A DNA stretch of 64,000 bases from Phycisphaerales bacterium (GCA_028278245.1 JANQEQ010000148.1:62001-126000); one strand, 5' to 3'. Positions 8,935-17,818 are shown, counted from the first letter of the stretch. Made by a program: numbers and translations. Notes: generated by a model not told the origin, from the sequence alone.

Positions 8935-11900
8935 TCAATTGCCGCTGTTTACCCTTTCCAGCAAATCGTCTACCGCCGTTTGCAACTGACGATCGACGCC
9001 AGCTACTTCATCATCCGGATGCTGTTCCACGATGAGATTGGGAATGGCGCCGTTGAGTTCCATGTCGGTGCCATCCAGTACGTACCACCCGCGGAAGGGG
9101 AGTCGGACAAAGGTGCCGTCAATGAGGCCCCAGCCGCCGGTGGAGATCACCCCGCCATAGGTTTGCTGCCCAACGAGTGTTCCGCGCTTGAGGGTCTTGA
9201 ATGCGTGCGCAATGATCTCCGCATTGGAAAAGCTCTTCTCGTTACAGAGCATGTTAATAGGTAGCGTGTAGCGTTGAATAAACAAACGGTCCTGTGGATA
9301 GTAACCGGGGATATGATCGGCACCGCGGGGGACCGTGTATGCATGGGGTTGCACCATGATTGATGCAAGGAGCCGGTCGGCCGTCCACCCGCCGCCGTTA
9401 TTGCGCACATCAATAATCAATCCTTGTTTACCCTCACATGCAGCAAAGAGATCGCGTTCAAAAACATCAAGCGATCCCTGCCCCATACGCTGCACGTGGA
9501 TATAGCCCAGTTGTCCATCTGACAGATCATCAACCCGTTGAGCGTTATTCAGCCGCCACTCTCGGTATTTGAGCTGCGCGATCCTGCCATAACTGGTGGG
9601 CGTAATCAGCACATCAAGATCAACAGTTTCACCACTCTCCAGTGTGCGGCGTACTGTGAACAGGGTTTCCTTTCCGACCAGCCCGTGGAGGCGAGATTCA
9701 AACGTATCGCCCTCTTCAAACGGCTCCAGCTCGACCGCAGTGATCACATCACCGACCTGCAGTTTCATCGGGCCGCGATCTGCCGGTGACTGAGGAATCA
9801 CATGATCGATCATAAAGCCATCGGCAACGCGATGATGTTCAGCGCCCAAACGGCCGTACGGTTGCGTGTTAGGCGAGCTGTCCCCTCTCATATAAACGCC
9901 CAGATGCGAAGCGTTCAACTCACCGAGAAGTCGATTACATACGTGGTTGAACTCATTAACCGTGCGGGTCTGCAGCGCGAGTTGATAATATTCTTCCGCA
10001 AGAGTTTCCCAGTCAACATCGTTCATGGTTGAGCTGTAAAATCCCTCGCCCACACCGCGTGTAACTTCGTTGAATTTCTGACATGCCTGTTGCTCAAGAT
10101 CAATGCGGATTTTGTCTGAGATCGAAACGGTTTCAATCTTATTGCCGGTGGGACTGATCGTACCTCCCTGGCTGCCGGAGACCACCACCACCTTGTCGCC
10201 GCCGAGGTTGACATGCATGAGACTGCAGGAAGATGTCAGTTTCTTTCGATCACTTCCATCCCATTTGACAGAGTGAAGTCCGGAAATATCACCATAGGCG
10301 TTGAAGATGATGCGATCGCCACCGGGTGTGAGCAGATGGCTCATCTCGTTCCCGCCCAGCGAGGTGACGCGACGGACGCGCAGGTACGCATCATCAAGGT
10401 CGAGTTTGAGTGGTTCCTCCTCTTCTTCTTCTTCTTCAGCCTCATCTATTTCATCCGGTTCCTTTTCCTCCTCATCTTCCTCGCCGTTGCCGGCATCAGT
10501 GGCATCATCTTCTGATGCTTCTGTTTCTTCAGATTCCTCCGGTTCATCTTCCGGTACTTCCACTTTCAGTGGTTCTCGTTTTTTCGCAGCCTTTGCCGCA
10601 TCCTCATAATATTTTTTCAAATCCGGAGAAGTCAGCGCTTCCAGATCCTTATCAAGATAGACCATCCATACATCGAACTGCTCGTTAACCCGTTCAGAAG
10701 TGAAGGTAAGAATCTTTCCGTCTGCTGACCATTGGGGATTAACATCGTTATCCGGATGTCGCGTGACATTGATCGGCGGTTGTGAATTGTCCACCGGGAT
10801 AATGAAAATATCCTGGTTGAAGTTAAGATCGCTTTGTGCGTAAGCAATGTGACTGCTGTCCGGGCTCCACTCCCACTCGATCCACGCATCCCAATGAGTA
10901 ACGAGATTGTGGATCTCGCCGCTTTCCAGGTCCATGACGTGCAGGTTTCCGTAGTCACCACGGAAAGCAAGCCTTTTTCCATCCGGTGACGGGCTGGCTA
11001 CACGGTCATTGGAATCGCGCAGCACGACGGGAGTGATCGTGAATTTCATCGCGTCATGCCACCGCTCCGGTTGATACTCCGGAGGCGTTTCCTTTTCTTC
11101 TTCCTCTTCCTTTTTACCCTTGTCTTTCTGATCAGCCGCGTCTTCCTCTTCTTCCTCTAATTCTTCGGCCGGCTCCTCAGCAGGAGTTTCGGAACCGGAT
11201 CCTTCTTCGGATTCCGGTTCTTCAGAGGGAGTTTCCTTCGTCTCCTCCGCTACCTCATCAGCGGGCGGCTTTTCTTCCGGCGGATTCAGCGCTTCGTCAA
11301 ACTGTTCCTTGACTTCACTTCGTGTCAGGCTGACCGCGGCGGCATAAATGGATTCAGTTCCATCGCGATCGCTCGTAAAATAAAGTTTCAATCCATCGGG
11401 AGACCACGCGATATCCTTTTCCCGCGCGTGATTGAAAGTGACACGACGTGTAAGGCTGTTCTCATCGACGTTGCGAACATATACCTCACCGTAGGAAACA
11501 AATGCCATCACCTGATTGTCCGGGCTCAACGTTGCTTCGGACACGGTTCGATCAATTGACTTCAGTTCGTAATTATCATTTTCGTCTTCACTGGCCACGA
11601 TGGTGAGCGGGACCGGTTGCGCCTGCGGATTATTGAGATCAAGGGTATACAGCGTATCCCACACCATGAACACCACGGTGGAACCATCGGCCGTCACATC
11701 AAATGACTGCACATCACGCTCGGTAAAATCAGTCAGGCGCGCTGCCACACGGTCTCCATCCTCAGCGCTCATGCGCCAAAGGTTGACGCAATTCAACTCG
11801 CAGTTTGAGAGGTAGAGAATGGTTCTTTCCCCGCCCCATTTCGGCGACCCGTCATTTCCTTTCCAGGTTGTCAGTTTCTGAAACGAATCACTGGGTCGAT

Positions 11901-12531
11901 CAAACAACCAGAGGTCCATCGCCTCCGGACCGTCGTAGTGACGACGTTCCCAGTCGTCGACGACACCCCCGTAAAAGCCGCCCCGCTGAAAGACCACTCG
12001 CGTGCCATCGGGGCTGATACATGGATTTGCACCGAACGCATCGTGAATCCGTCTCAAATCTCCCCCGTCCGTTGACACCATGTAGGGGCGGAATTCACGA
12101 TACGCATCACCTTCCATGTAAGAATGGAAAGTCACGACGGTATGGCCGTTCTCATCTACACCGAAACTGTTGAGTGCGCAGGGGCGATCAACGGCGCTGA
12201 GTTGGCGAATATCCGTTCCATCGGCATTCATCAGGTGGATATTGGTCGCACCCGATCGAGTGGATTCAAACGCGATGTGTTGGCCGTCCGGACTCCAGGT
12301 GGAGCGCAGTTCATCTCCGGGATGGTTGGTGAGCCGAGTTGCAGACCCACCCTCTGAAGCTACTTTCCAGAGATCTCCGCGCCAGGAAAAGACAATCCAT
12401 TGACCGTCAGGGCTGATGGAGGGGTAGCGGGGGATCGTGACATTGCCATCCTGTGCTTGTGCAATTATCGGATGAGCCAGTGTCAGTAAAATGGTCAGGG
12501 CGTGGGTGATGAACCAGATCTTTCCGGACAT
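8935..12531 (-). CDS. Exported tricorn-type protease (beta-propeller, PDZ, S41 peptidase)
   Basis: 1198-residue protein with a Sec signal peptide (residues 1 to about 25, ending AQAQ). N-terminal PD40/WD40-like propeller repeats follow, with recurring SPDG motifs (for example ISPDGQWIVF, WSPDGQHIAF). A second propeller block, a PDZ-like region (HVIPQSPADRGPM) and a C-terminal S41 tail-specific protease domain complete it. The protease domain has IIDVRNNGGGW and the nucleophile serine in KSFSNAE. Two extremely acidic Glu-rich linkers interrupt the propeller part. The ATG at 12531 has GGGAGA six bases upstream. An open frame continues 90 codons further upstream but has no signal peptide and was rejected. 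Probably a periplasmic peptide-degrading enzyme; substrates unknown. Confidence 0.9.
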   Translation of the reverse strand: MSGKIWFITHALTILLTLAHPIIAQAQDGNVTIPRYPSISPDGQWIVFSWRGDLWKVASEGGSATRLTNHPGDELRSTWSPDGQHIAFESTRSGATNIHLMNADGTDIRQLSAVDRPCALNSFGVDENGHTVVTFHSYMEGDAYREFRPYMVSTDGGDLRRIHDAFGANPCISPDGTRVVFQRGGFYGGVVDDWERRHYDGPEAMDLWLFDRPSDSFQKLTTWKGNDGSPKWGGERTILYLSNCELNCVNLWRMSAEDGDRVAARLTDFTERDVQSFDVTADGSTVVFMVWDTLYTLDLNNPQAQPVPLTIVASEDENDNYELKSIDRTVSEATLSPDNQVMAFVSYGEVYVRNVDENSLTRRVTFNHAREKDIAWSPDGLKLYFTSDRDGTESIYAAAVSLTRSEVKEQFDEALNPPEEKPPADEVAEETKETPSEEPESEEGSGSETPAEEPAEELEEEEEDAADQKDKGKKEEEEEKETPPEYQPERWHDAMKFTITPVVLRDSNDRVASPSPDGKRLAFRGDYGNLHVMDLESGEIHNLVTHWDAWIEWEWSPDSSHIAYAQSDLNFNQDIFIIPVDNSQPPINVTRHPDNDVNPQWSADGKILTFTSERVNEQFDVWMVYLDKDLEALTSPDLKKYYEDAAKAAKKREPLKVEVPEDEPEESEETEASEDDATDAGNGEEDEEEKEPDEIDEAEEEEEEEEPLKLDLDDAYLRVRRVTSLGGNEMSHLLTPGGDRIIFNAYGDISGLHSVKWDGSDRKKLTSSCSLMHVNLGGDKVVVVSGSQGGTISPTGNKIETVSISDKIRIDLEQQACQKFNEVTRGVGEGFYSSTMNDVDWETLAEEYYQLALQTRTVNEFNHVCNRLLGELNASHLGVYMRGDSSPNTQPYGRLGAEHHRVADGFMIDHVIPQSPADRGPMKLQVGDVITAVELEPFEEGDTFESRLHGLVGKETLFTVRRTLESGETVDLDVLITPTSYGRIAQLKYREWRLNNAQRVDDLSDGQLGYIHVQRMGQGSLDVFERDLFAACEGKQGLIIDVRNNGGGWTADRLLASIMVQPHAYTVPRGADHIPGYYPQDRLFIQRYTLPINMLCNEKSFSNAEIIAHAFKTLKRGTLVGQQTYGGVISTGGWGLIDGTFVRLPFRGWYVLDGTDMELNGAIPNLIVEQHPDDEVAGVDRQLQTAVDDLLERVNSGN

Positions 12532-12840
12532 GAGATTCTCCCGTTGGTTGCAGAATCCAATGAAAGCATGTGTTTGGGGTGAGTGTACATGACAGTACAT
12601 CTTCGTACATGATTGCTGTGCTGTACGTAATGGTTCCGACGAGCGTGTTACCGGATGCAGGGTGAGATGTGATTCCATCAATGATTCAAGTCCTGATGGG
12701 CTACAAGGAGGGGATGTATCCTGATTTCGGGGTTGGATTATGCGGGATAGGCAAGAGAAATCATCGAAAAATCGGACCTGAGAGGGAATTGGCCTCTCCA
12801 AACAGACGATAGATACGTCACGTCAAGGAGGGCGTTTCTC
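12532..12840. other. Divergent intergenic region, tricorn gene / small protein
   Basis: 309 bases without a supported gene between divergent starts. It holds the phased GTACAT repeats (12585-12610) near the tricorn start and the strong Shine-Dalgarno of the small gene (12825-12832). I saw no other structure. Confidence 0.6.
12585..12610. promoter_or_regulatory. Three GTACAT repeats at 10-bp period
   Basis: GTACAT occurs at 12585-12590, 12595-12600 and 12605-12610, exactly 10 bp apart, with a related GTAC at 12623-12626. The array starts 54 bp upstream of the tricorn start. Same-face spacing suggests an operator for a regulator that binds cooperatively. No regulator gene is adjacent. Confidence 0.4.
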
Positions 12841-13095
12841 ATGGAGAGTTCAAAAACTGCGGCTGATCGAATTCGTCCCTATCTGCAGGCGATGGAGGAG
12901 TCCATCGATTCAGCGCGACAAAAACGCATCAATGACACGGATACGGATCGTTCTCCACGAACCATCCCCAAGCCCATGGAGATCCCTCCCCAAAGCACAT
13001 CTCCTCAGCCTCAGCGATTGAAAGCTCGCCCCAAAAGGATGAATAATGCCATTCACCGTGACAACGGATCGACCTATCACACCCAGGCGAGTTGA
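12841..13095 (+). CDS. Small basic, Pro-rich protein, unknown
   Basis: 84-residue hydrophilic protein with no membrane segment. The N-terminal 30 residues look helical (ADRIRPYLQAMEESIDSARQ). The rest is Pro/Ser/Arg-rich and probably disordered. Existence is supported mainly by an excellent Shine-Dalgarno, AAGGAGGG at 12825-12832, eight bases before the ATG. It is followed, after a probable promoter, by a STAS-domain gene on the same strand. Family not recognised. Confidence 0.5.
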   Translation: MESSKTAADRIRPYLQAMEESIDSARQKRINDTDTDRSPRTIPKPMEIPPQSTSPQPQRLKARPKRMNNAIHRDNGSTYHTQAS

Positions 13096-13116
13096 TCGTT
13101 GCAGCTGACGGACATT

Positions 13117-13138
13117 CTGTAATCCTTACAGATTGACA
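13117..13138 (+). promoter_or_regulatory. Palindrome next to a -35-like TTGACA
   Basis: CTGTAA-TCC-TTACAG (13117-13131) is a perfect 6-bp palindrome directly before TTGACA (13133-13138), upstream of the STAS gene. No strong -10 hexamer is seen at the right distance, so this is only a candidate operator/promoter. Confidence 0.3.
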
Positions 13139-13282
13139 CATTTTGCAAAGCTAATGATTCACATGCCTGCAAAGATGCTGTTGTGTAACCGATAATTCAA
13201 CAAGGAATGGTTTGTCTACTGGCGCATCGTGATGTGCCGTTCCATTGGCATACTGTCAAGCGGAATCGGGAGTGGTCTGTGC

Positions 13283-13777
13283 ATGTGGAATTTCTTTGCC
13301 CGTCGCAGTAAGAGCGCAGCTCACCCTCATTTGAGCGCTTACCATAATGCAGGGCGTACTGGAAACACAGGGGAATCGCCGAGTGCAACACCCACCGCGG
13401 TCATGGAATCGCATAATCCTCGCAGTTCGATTGCGGAGATTCAATTCATAGGAACCACTGCCGTAGCCACGCTGACAGTTACCGAATTGAGCCATCATCG
13501 TGGTGCAGAGCAATTGGCGGGATTATTGGAAAGCCTGGAAGCATCCGGAGCACGGGATTACATTCTGGATATTCAGAATGTGCAGCACATGGATTCTGCC
13601 TGCCTGGGATGTCTGGTGGAAGCGCTCAATCATCTTGCGGCAAGTGGTGGACGAATTGCCCTGGCCAACACTGCCCATCGAGTTCAATATCTCTTCCGAT
13701 TGACTCGACTTGATCGCGTGTTCTCGATCTGTCCTGATGTGATTACAGCACTCAAAACGATAGAGCAGGCACGGTAA
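13283..13777 (+). CDS. STAS-domain protein (anti-sigma factor antagonist-like)
   Basis: The C-terminal 110 residues form a STAS domain with alternating strands and helices and the motif VQHMDSACLGCLVEAL. Its serine aligns with the phosphorylatable serine of SpoIIAA/RsbV antagonists (usual form DSSGL). The first 45-60 residues are Ser/Ala/His-rich and probably disordered. I placed the start at the ATG at 13283, 10 bases after GGGAG. A GTG at 13229 would add 18 residues without a Shine-Dalgarno. No anti-sigma kinase is next to it in this window, so the partner is unknown. It may act in sigma-factor or surface-signalling control by partner switching. Confidence 0.8.
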   Translation: MWNFFARRSKSAAHPHLSAYHNAGRTGNTGESPSATPTAVMESHNPRSSIAEIQFIGTTAVATLTVTELSHHRGAEQLAGLLESLEASGARDYILDIQNVQHMDSACLGCLVEALNHLAASGGRIALANTAHRVQYLFRLTRLDRVFSICPDVITALKTIEQAR

Positions 13778-13814
13778 GATCACCGCACCTGAAATTGGAA
13801 TCACTTGTGTGGGC

Positions 13815-14195
13815 TTATTTCGATGCGGATGTGGCTTGCGCCGTTGTGTTAGCCTCGGCCAATTCAACCAACTGGTCAAACGCCTTGGGATCATCAATCG
13901 CAATCTGGCTCAGCATCTTGCGGTTGAGCAATACGCCGGCTCGTTGCATGCCGTTGATAAATCGGCTGTAGCGCGAGTTGCGCATGCGGCAGGCAGCGGT
14001 GATGCGTGTGATCCACAGTCTTCGGAAGTCGCGACGTCTGGCTCGGCGATCTCGATAGGCAAATTGCCCGGCTCGTGTCAGGGCGACTTTGGCTTGTTGT
14101 TTGTGACGACTCTTGGTTCCCCAATACCCTCGGGCTTGGCGTAGTTTTCGTCGACGGGCTTGTGTGCGGGTCGCACCTTTTCGAATACGAGGCAT
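13815..14195 (-). CDS. rplT: 50S ribosomal protein L20
   Basis: 126 residues, very basic at the N-terminus (MPRIRKGATRTQARRRK), with the family signatures ARGYWG, RDRRARRRDFRRLWITRI and RNSRYSRFINGMQRAGV. L20 binds 23S rRNA early in 50S assembly and in many bacteria represses its own operon. It lies 133 bases after rpmI on the same strand, but a terminator-like hairpin separates the two. The C-terminal Ala/Thr-rich tail is a little longer than usual. Confidence 0.97.
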   Translation of the reverse strand: MPRIRKGATRTQARRRKLRQARGYWGTKSRHKQQAKVALTRAGQFAYRDRRARRRDFRRLWITRITAACRMRNSRYSRFINGMQRAGVLLNRKMLSQIAIDDPKAFDQLVELAEANTTAQATSASK

Positions 14196-14299
14196 CGCTC
14201 TGAATCCTGTCTCTGGGCCGAGTCGGAGGTTTCACCCTCTTCATTCAATCGTGAAACGCTTATTCCCGCTCAGCAATGCTCCATGATGATCCCCCACAG

Positions 14300-14326
14300 A
14301 AAAACAACGGCGGATTCTCACCGTTG
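14300..14326 (-). terminator. Terminator-like hairpin between rpmI and rplT
   Basis: Read on the minus strand, CAACGG pairs with CCGTTG across a 10-base loop and is followed directly by five T residues (14304-14300). It begins three bases after the rpmI stop. It could attenuate or uncouple rplT expression. Confidence 0.5.
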
Positions 14327-14328
14327 GA

Positions 14329-14580
14329 CTATTTGGCTCCTTCATCGCTCACGGATGCAGGGCTTGACGTTTTCTGGGCGGTCACGCGTGTTCCCAACAT
14401 TGCACGAACGCGCTTCACATCGCAGGAGGAAGCAAACTTCGGCCTGCGGTAACTGCGCTTGAGATCGCCTGTTTTATGACTTCGTAAGTGTCGGCCGAAT
14501 GCGCGGGCGAGTTTGACTCTGCCGCTCTTGGTGATCCGAATCCGTTTGAGAAGTCCCTTGTTGGGTTTATGCTTGGGCAT
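14329..14580 (-). CDS. rpmI: 50S ribosomal protein L35
   Basis: 83 residues. The first 65 match the L35 pattern: MPKHKPNKGLLKRIRITKSG, then RAFGRHLRSHKTGDLKR. The C-terminus is an extra 15-20 residues, as in some phyla. It is followed by rplT but not preceded by infC, which normally opens this operon. The upstream neighbour is instead the membrane partner of an ECF sigma factor, 79 bases away. Confidence 0.95.
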   Translation of the reverse strand: MPKHKPNKGLLKRIRITKSGRVKLARAFGRHLRSHKTGDLKRSYRRPKFASSCDVKRVRAMLGTRVTAQKTSSPASVSDEGAK

Positions 14581-14659
14581 GACTTATCCTGCCAGACAAA
14601 AGAATCGGCTGGCACCGGGCACAACCGAGCCCAGCAGGATAGCAACAACAGGGGAGATG

Positions 14660-15760
14660 TCAATCTTGAGCCGTGGCTGGCTTGATTTCATCCTGCAGCC
14701 AGAGGAGACCCTTGGCCCGCCAGAGGGTGACATCCGATTGAGGAAGCGGATCGTTGAGCCAAAGAATTGCCCCATCAGGTCGTAATTGGTGGTGCTGGGG
14801 GGAATCGTGGGTGAGCATGATGGTCAGGGGACTGTTCATGTGCCCCTGCTGAAGTGCGTTGATGATCGTATTCCCCTTGTCCATGTAGAGCACCATGTTG
14901 CTCTCACCCCAGCGAGCCGGCATAACCGGTTGTTTCCGAGGCTGTTCGGGTGCGTTGATCTGGCAGTAATTCCTTTCCACCAGCGGCGTGAGGTTGATTG
15001 CATCGGTAAATCGACTGAGCGTGCGATCAAATCCTGCACGGGCGATGGGAATTGATCCGCCGAAATCGTTGGCATAGCTGTCCACCGCCTGGGAAACATA
15101 TTGCAGGTTGTGCTGACTTCGGCGGTCCTTCTGCTGTTGATTCACCTGGTTGAGAATGGGCAGGGCTACGGACGCCAACAGGAGAATGATCGCAGCGGCT
15201 GTTATGAAGTTCGGCAGGCGAAGGCGGAAACCGTGACTGCCTCGTAAAGTACTCTGTTCCTGTGGTGTCAATTTCAAGCGCGTTCGACGTTGATCTTCAT
15301 AATGATCAATCCGCGCCAGAGTTGCGTGCAGGAGCGTTTCATCAACCTCCTCCACCGGGTAATCGTCCAGCGTGGCAAGGAGCGACTGCAGCGAACGTGT
15401 TCGATTCTCATCAACTCCGACAGGATGCGTGGCATGATTCGGATTCAATCCATGTTCCAATAATGCGTCGACTGCAGCCGCATCTTCAGTGCTCAGTTTG
15501 AGGGTGCCCGGGAATGATGAATCTGCAATACCGTGCTCTTTGAGGCAATCCAGAGTGGCCTGCAGGAGCGGCTCATCTGCATCGCTGACCGGGTAATCGT
15601 TCATCAATCCCAATAAGCGCAACAGAGCCTGGGCTCGTTGATAATCAGCAGTCGAGAGCGACTCCATTGCATCCAGATTGAAATGAGCTTCGGCAAGCGC
15701 ATCCAGGATGCGTTTATCATCTGGCGTGAGTCGTGGCGGTAGTGAATCGTGTGGATTCAT
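14660..15760 (-). CDS. Membrane protein coupled to ECF sigma factor (possible anti-sigma)
   Basis: 366 residues: about 185 cytoplasmic residues rich in Leu/Asp, one transmembrane segment (FITAAAIILLLASVALPIL), then an extracytoplasmic domain. Three repeated blocks in the cytoplasmic part share the pattern LL..L.DYPV.EVDE.LL.ATL. The ATG at 15760 overlaps the sigma gene stop (15757-15760), and GGAGGAG lies six to seven bases upstream, so the two are translationally coupled. The single membrane span and position just after an ECF sigma gene suggest an anti-sigma role. There is no recognisable zinc-type anti-sigma HxxxCxxC motif, so this is inference. The exported part has a prepilin-like post-membrane look (NQQQKDRRSQHNLQYVSQAV). 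Confidence 0.75.
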   Translation of the reverse strand: MNPHDSLPPRLTPDDKRILDALAEAHFNLDAMESLSTADYQRAQALLRLLGLMNDYPVSDADEPLLQATLDCLKEHGIADSSFPGTLKLSTEDAAAVDALLEHGLNPNHATHPVGVDENRTRSLQSLLATLDDYPVEEVDETLLHATLARIDHYEDQRRTRLKLTPQEQSTLRGSHGFRLRLPNFITAAAIILLLASVALPILNQVNQQQKDRRSQHNLQYVSQAVDSYANDFGGSIPIARAGFDRTLSRFTDAINLTPLVERNYCQINAPEQPRKQPVMPARWGESNMVLYMDKGNTIINALQQGHMNSPLTIMLTHDSPQHHQLRPDGAILWLNDPLPQSDVTLWRAKGLLWLQDEIKPATAQD

Positions 15761-16485
15761 CTTTCTCCTCCATCGGTCGACATATCCCTCGCTGATACGA
15801 TCGACCATGCCTGGGCAAAAGCTGCCACCGCAGTGTGTAGCCGGCTTTTGACAGTACCCAACGGAATAGCCAGCACATCAGCAATCTGGTTGTAGCTGAG
15901 ACGCTGGAAGTAACTCAGTAACAGGATCTCGCGAAGATGTGGTGACAAATCATCCACCACTTCTTTGACCAGGGCGCTGCGCTCATCAACGGAAAGCGGC
16001 AGGTCCGGACTCGGCACATCAGTCTCCAGAAGATCGATAAAACTCTGACCTTCTTCATTATCGCCGATCGGCGTGGAGAGCGACATCATGGTTCTTCGAC
16101 GATGCTTGCGGTGATAATCACGAGCCTTGTTGGCAGCAATGGTGAACAACCAGGGTTTGAATCGCCGTGATAGATCAAAGGTGTCAGCGGATATGTGGAT
16201 CTGAAGGAAGGTGTCCTGAAAGACATCTTCCGCTGCCGCCCTGGATCCCAGGAAGCGGATCAGAAAATGCAGCAGCTCGTTGCTGTATCGCTGCATCAGG
16301 TCCTGGAATGCAGCCCGATCGCCGTCCAGGTAGGCGGCAAAGAGCGATTCATCTGAAGTGTCGGTCACGGGCGGATCCTCAGCCTGTCGCGCGGTAGCGG
16401 TCGCCTTTTGGCTCCCGGCACGTGTGTTTGAGGATCTGATCATACGTGAGGAACGAGGATTTGGCTGGGGCGCACGGCTTCTCAT
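15757..16485 (-). CDS. ECF-type RNA polymerase sigma factor
   Basis: About 242 residues with the chosen start. Sigma-70 region 2 contains AAYLDGDRAAFQDLMQRY, DVFQDTFLQIH and FKPWLFTIAANKARDYHRK. Region 4 contains LSPHLREILLLSYFQRL and the helix-turn-helix YNQIADVLAIPLGTVKSRLH. The two are separated by an acidic linker. The start is uncertain: ATGs at 16533, 16485 and 16443 all lack a good Shine-Dalgarno, and the N-terminal 45 residues before region 2 are low-complexity. An extension to 16677 would overlap the divergent hpnH start and is unlikely. The next gene is a coupled membrane protein, probably its regulator. Confidence 0.88.
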   Translation of the reverse strand: MRSRAPQPNPRSSRMIRSSNTRAGSQKATATARQAEDPPVTDTSDESLFAAYLDGDRAAFQDLMQRYSNELLHFLIRFLGSRAAAEDVFQDTFLQIHISADTFDLSRRFKPWLFTIAANKARDYHRKHRRRTMMSLSTPIGDNEEGQSFIDLLETDVPSPDLPLSVDERSALVKEVVDDLSPHLREILLLSYFQRLSYNQIADVLAIPLGTVKSRLHTAVAAFAQAWSIVSARDMSTDGGER

Positions 16486-16669
16486 TGGGCTGAAAATGCC
16501 CCCGACCGCAAGTTGTAAAGGGAATGCACCCATGACGGTTCTATTACGACCGGACTTGCATTGATGATCGCGCTTTCTACGATGAGTCACCTGTTTTTCG
16601 TGAAATTCTGACCGATAACCCACCTGCTGACCTGATAACCAGCTACCAACTTCCGGGAACTGCCAACAA

Positions 16670-17818
16670 ATGCCCATTCCGCTATCACAGATGTGGACCG
16701 TTGCGACCTACGTGCTCAGACAAAAGCTCAGTGGACGGAAACGGTATCCGTTGGTTCTTATGCTGGAACCGCTATTTAGATGTAATCTCGCATGTGCCGG
16801 GTGTGGGAAGATCCAGTATCCCGCTCACATCCTGAATCGACAGTTGACGCTGGAGCAATGCCTGAAAGCCGTTGACGAATGTGATACACCTGTGGTCTCC
16901 ATACCCGGCGGCGAACCGCTGCTCTATCCCCACATCGGTGAACTGGTGGATGAGTTGATTCGTCGACGCAAGTACATCTACCTATGCAGTAACGCACTGT
17001 TGCTGAAAGAGAAACTTGCGGAAGGACTATTTCAACCCAGCAAGTACCTGACATTCTCCATTCATCTGGACGGTCTGGAGGAAGAGCATGATTTTGCCGT
17101 CTGCCGGGAAGGTGTGTACGACCGAGCGGTGGAGGCGATCAGGGATGCGATCACCAGAGGTTTCCGTGTTACGACCAATACGACATTGTTTCACGGGGCA
17201 GATCCCAACGCCATTCGACGCTTCTTCGATACGATCATGGAAATTGGTGTGGAAGGCATGATGCTTAGCCCGGGTTATGCCTACGAAAAAGCACCCGATC
17301 AGCACAATTTTCTCATGAGGAAACGCACCAGCGAATTGTTCAAGATGATCCTGACGAATCGTAAAAAACACTGGCGATTCAATCAGTCACCGCTGTTCCT
17401 CGAATTCCTCATGGGACGTCGCGACTATGAATGTACACCGTGGGGGAACCCGACATACAGCATCTTCGGCTGGCAAAAGCCATGTTATCTCCTGGATGAT
17501 GGTTATTCCGATTCGTTCCAGGACATGATGGATGAAACTGACTGGGATCAATACGGCCGAGCGAGCGGGAACATCAAATGTCAACAGTGCATGGTCCATT
17601 GCGGGCACGAACCGACTGCCGTCCACCACACGTTCAGTCCGTCAGGCATCTGGGCGACAGTCAAAGCGATGATCTTCAATCGCTATCCCGATGCTGCTGA
17701 GCTGAAAAAGCTGGAGGAGGAAAAGCAGAAACCGCATGGTCCGGAGGCACAACTTATCCAACTGGGATGTGATCCTGATATGCTGAAGAGCGAATCAAAG
17801 GAGCTTGCCGAAGTCTGA
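16670..17818 (+). CDS. hpnH: Adenosyl-hopene transferase HpnH (radical SAM)
   Basis: 382-residue radical SAM enzyme that joins the 5'-deoxyadenosyl group of SAM to diploptene, giving adenosylhopane, the first step to extended hopanoids. The N-terminus (PLSQ..TVATYVLRQKL) and the block PLVLMLEPLFRCNLACAGCG are characteristic. The [4Fe-4S] ligands are C38, C42 and C45 of CNLACAGC. GGEPLLYP follows, and a Cys-containing C-terminal segment (NIKCQQCMVHCGHEP) is present. Length is typical. No squalene-hopene cyclase or other hpn gene is in the window. It reads divergently from the sigma factor and is followed by a site-2 protease 45 bases downstream. Confidence 0.92.
   Translation: MPIPLSQMWTVATYVLRQKLSGRKRYPLVLMLEPLFRCNLACAGCGKIQYPAHILNRQLTLEQCLKAVDECDTPVVSIPGGEPLLYPHIGELVDELIRRRKYIYLCSNALLLKEKLAEGLFQPSKYLTFSIHLDGLEEEHDFAVCREGVYDRAVEAIRDAITRGFRVTTNTTLFHGADPNAIRRFFDTIMEIGVEGMMLSPGYAYEKAPDQHNFLMRKRTSELFKMILTNRKKHWRFNQSPLFLEFLMGRRDYECTPWGNPTYSIFGWQKPCYLLDDGYSDSFQDMMDETDWDQYGRASGNIKCQQCMVHCGHEPTAVHHTFSPSGIWATVKAMIFNRYPDAAELKKLEEEKQKPHGPEAQLIQLGCDPDMLKSESKELAEV

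Noticed and set aside
10213-10688. Plus-strand open frames rich in Ser, Leu or Phe
   Set aside because: They are antisense readings of the Glu/Asp-rich linker of the tricorn gene.
12532-12801. 90-codon N-terminal extension of the tricorn protease
   Set aside because: It lacks a Shine-Dalgarno, puts the signal peptide internal, and crosses the phased GTACAT repeats. GGGAGA sits properly before the ATG at 12531.
13894-14244. Minus-strand frame overlapping rplT
   Set aside because: It is the out-of-frame shadow of the L20 coding sequence.
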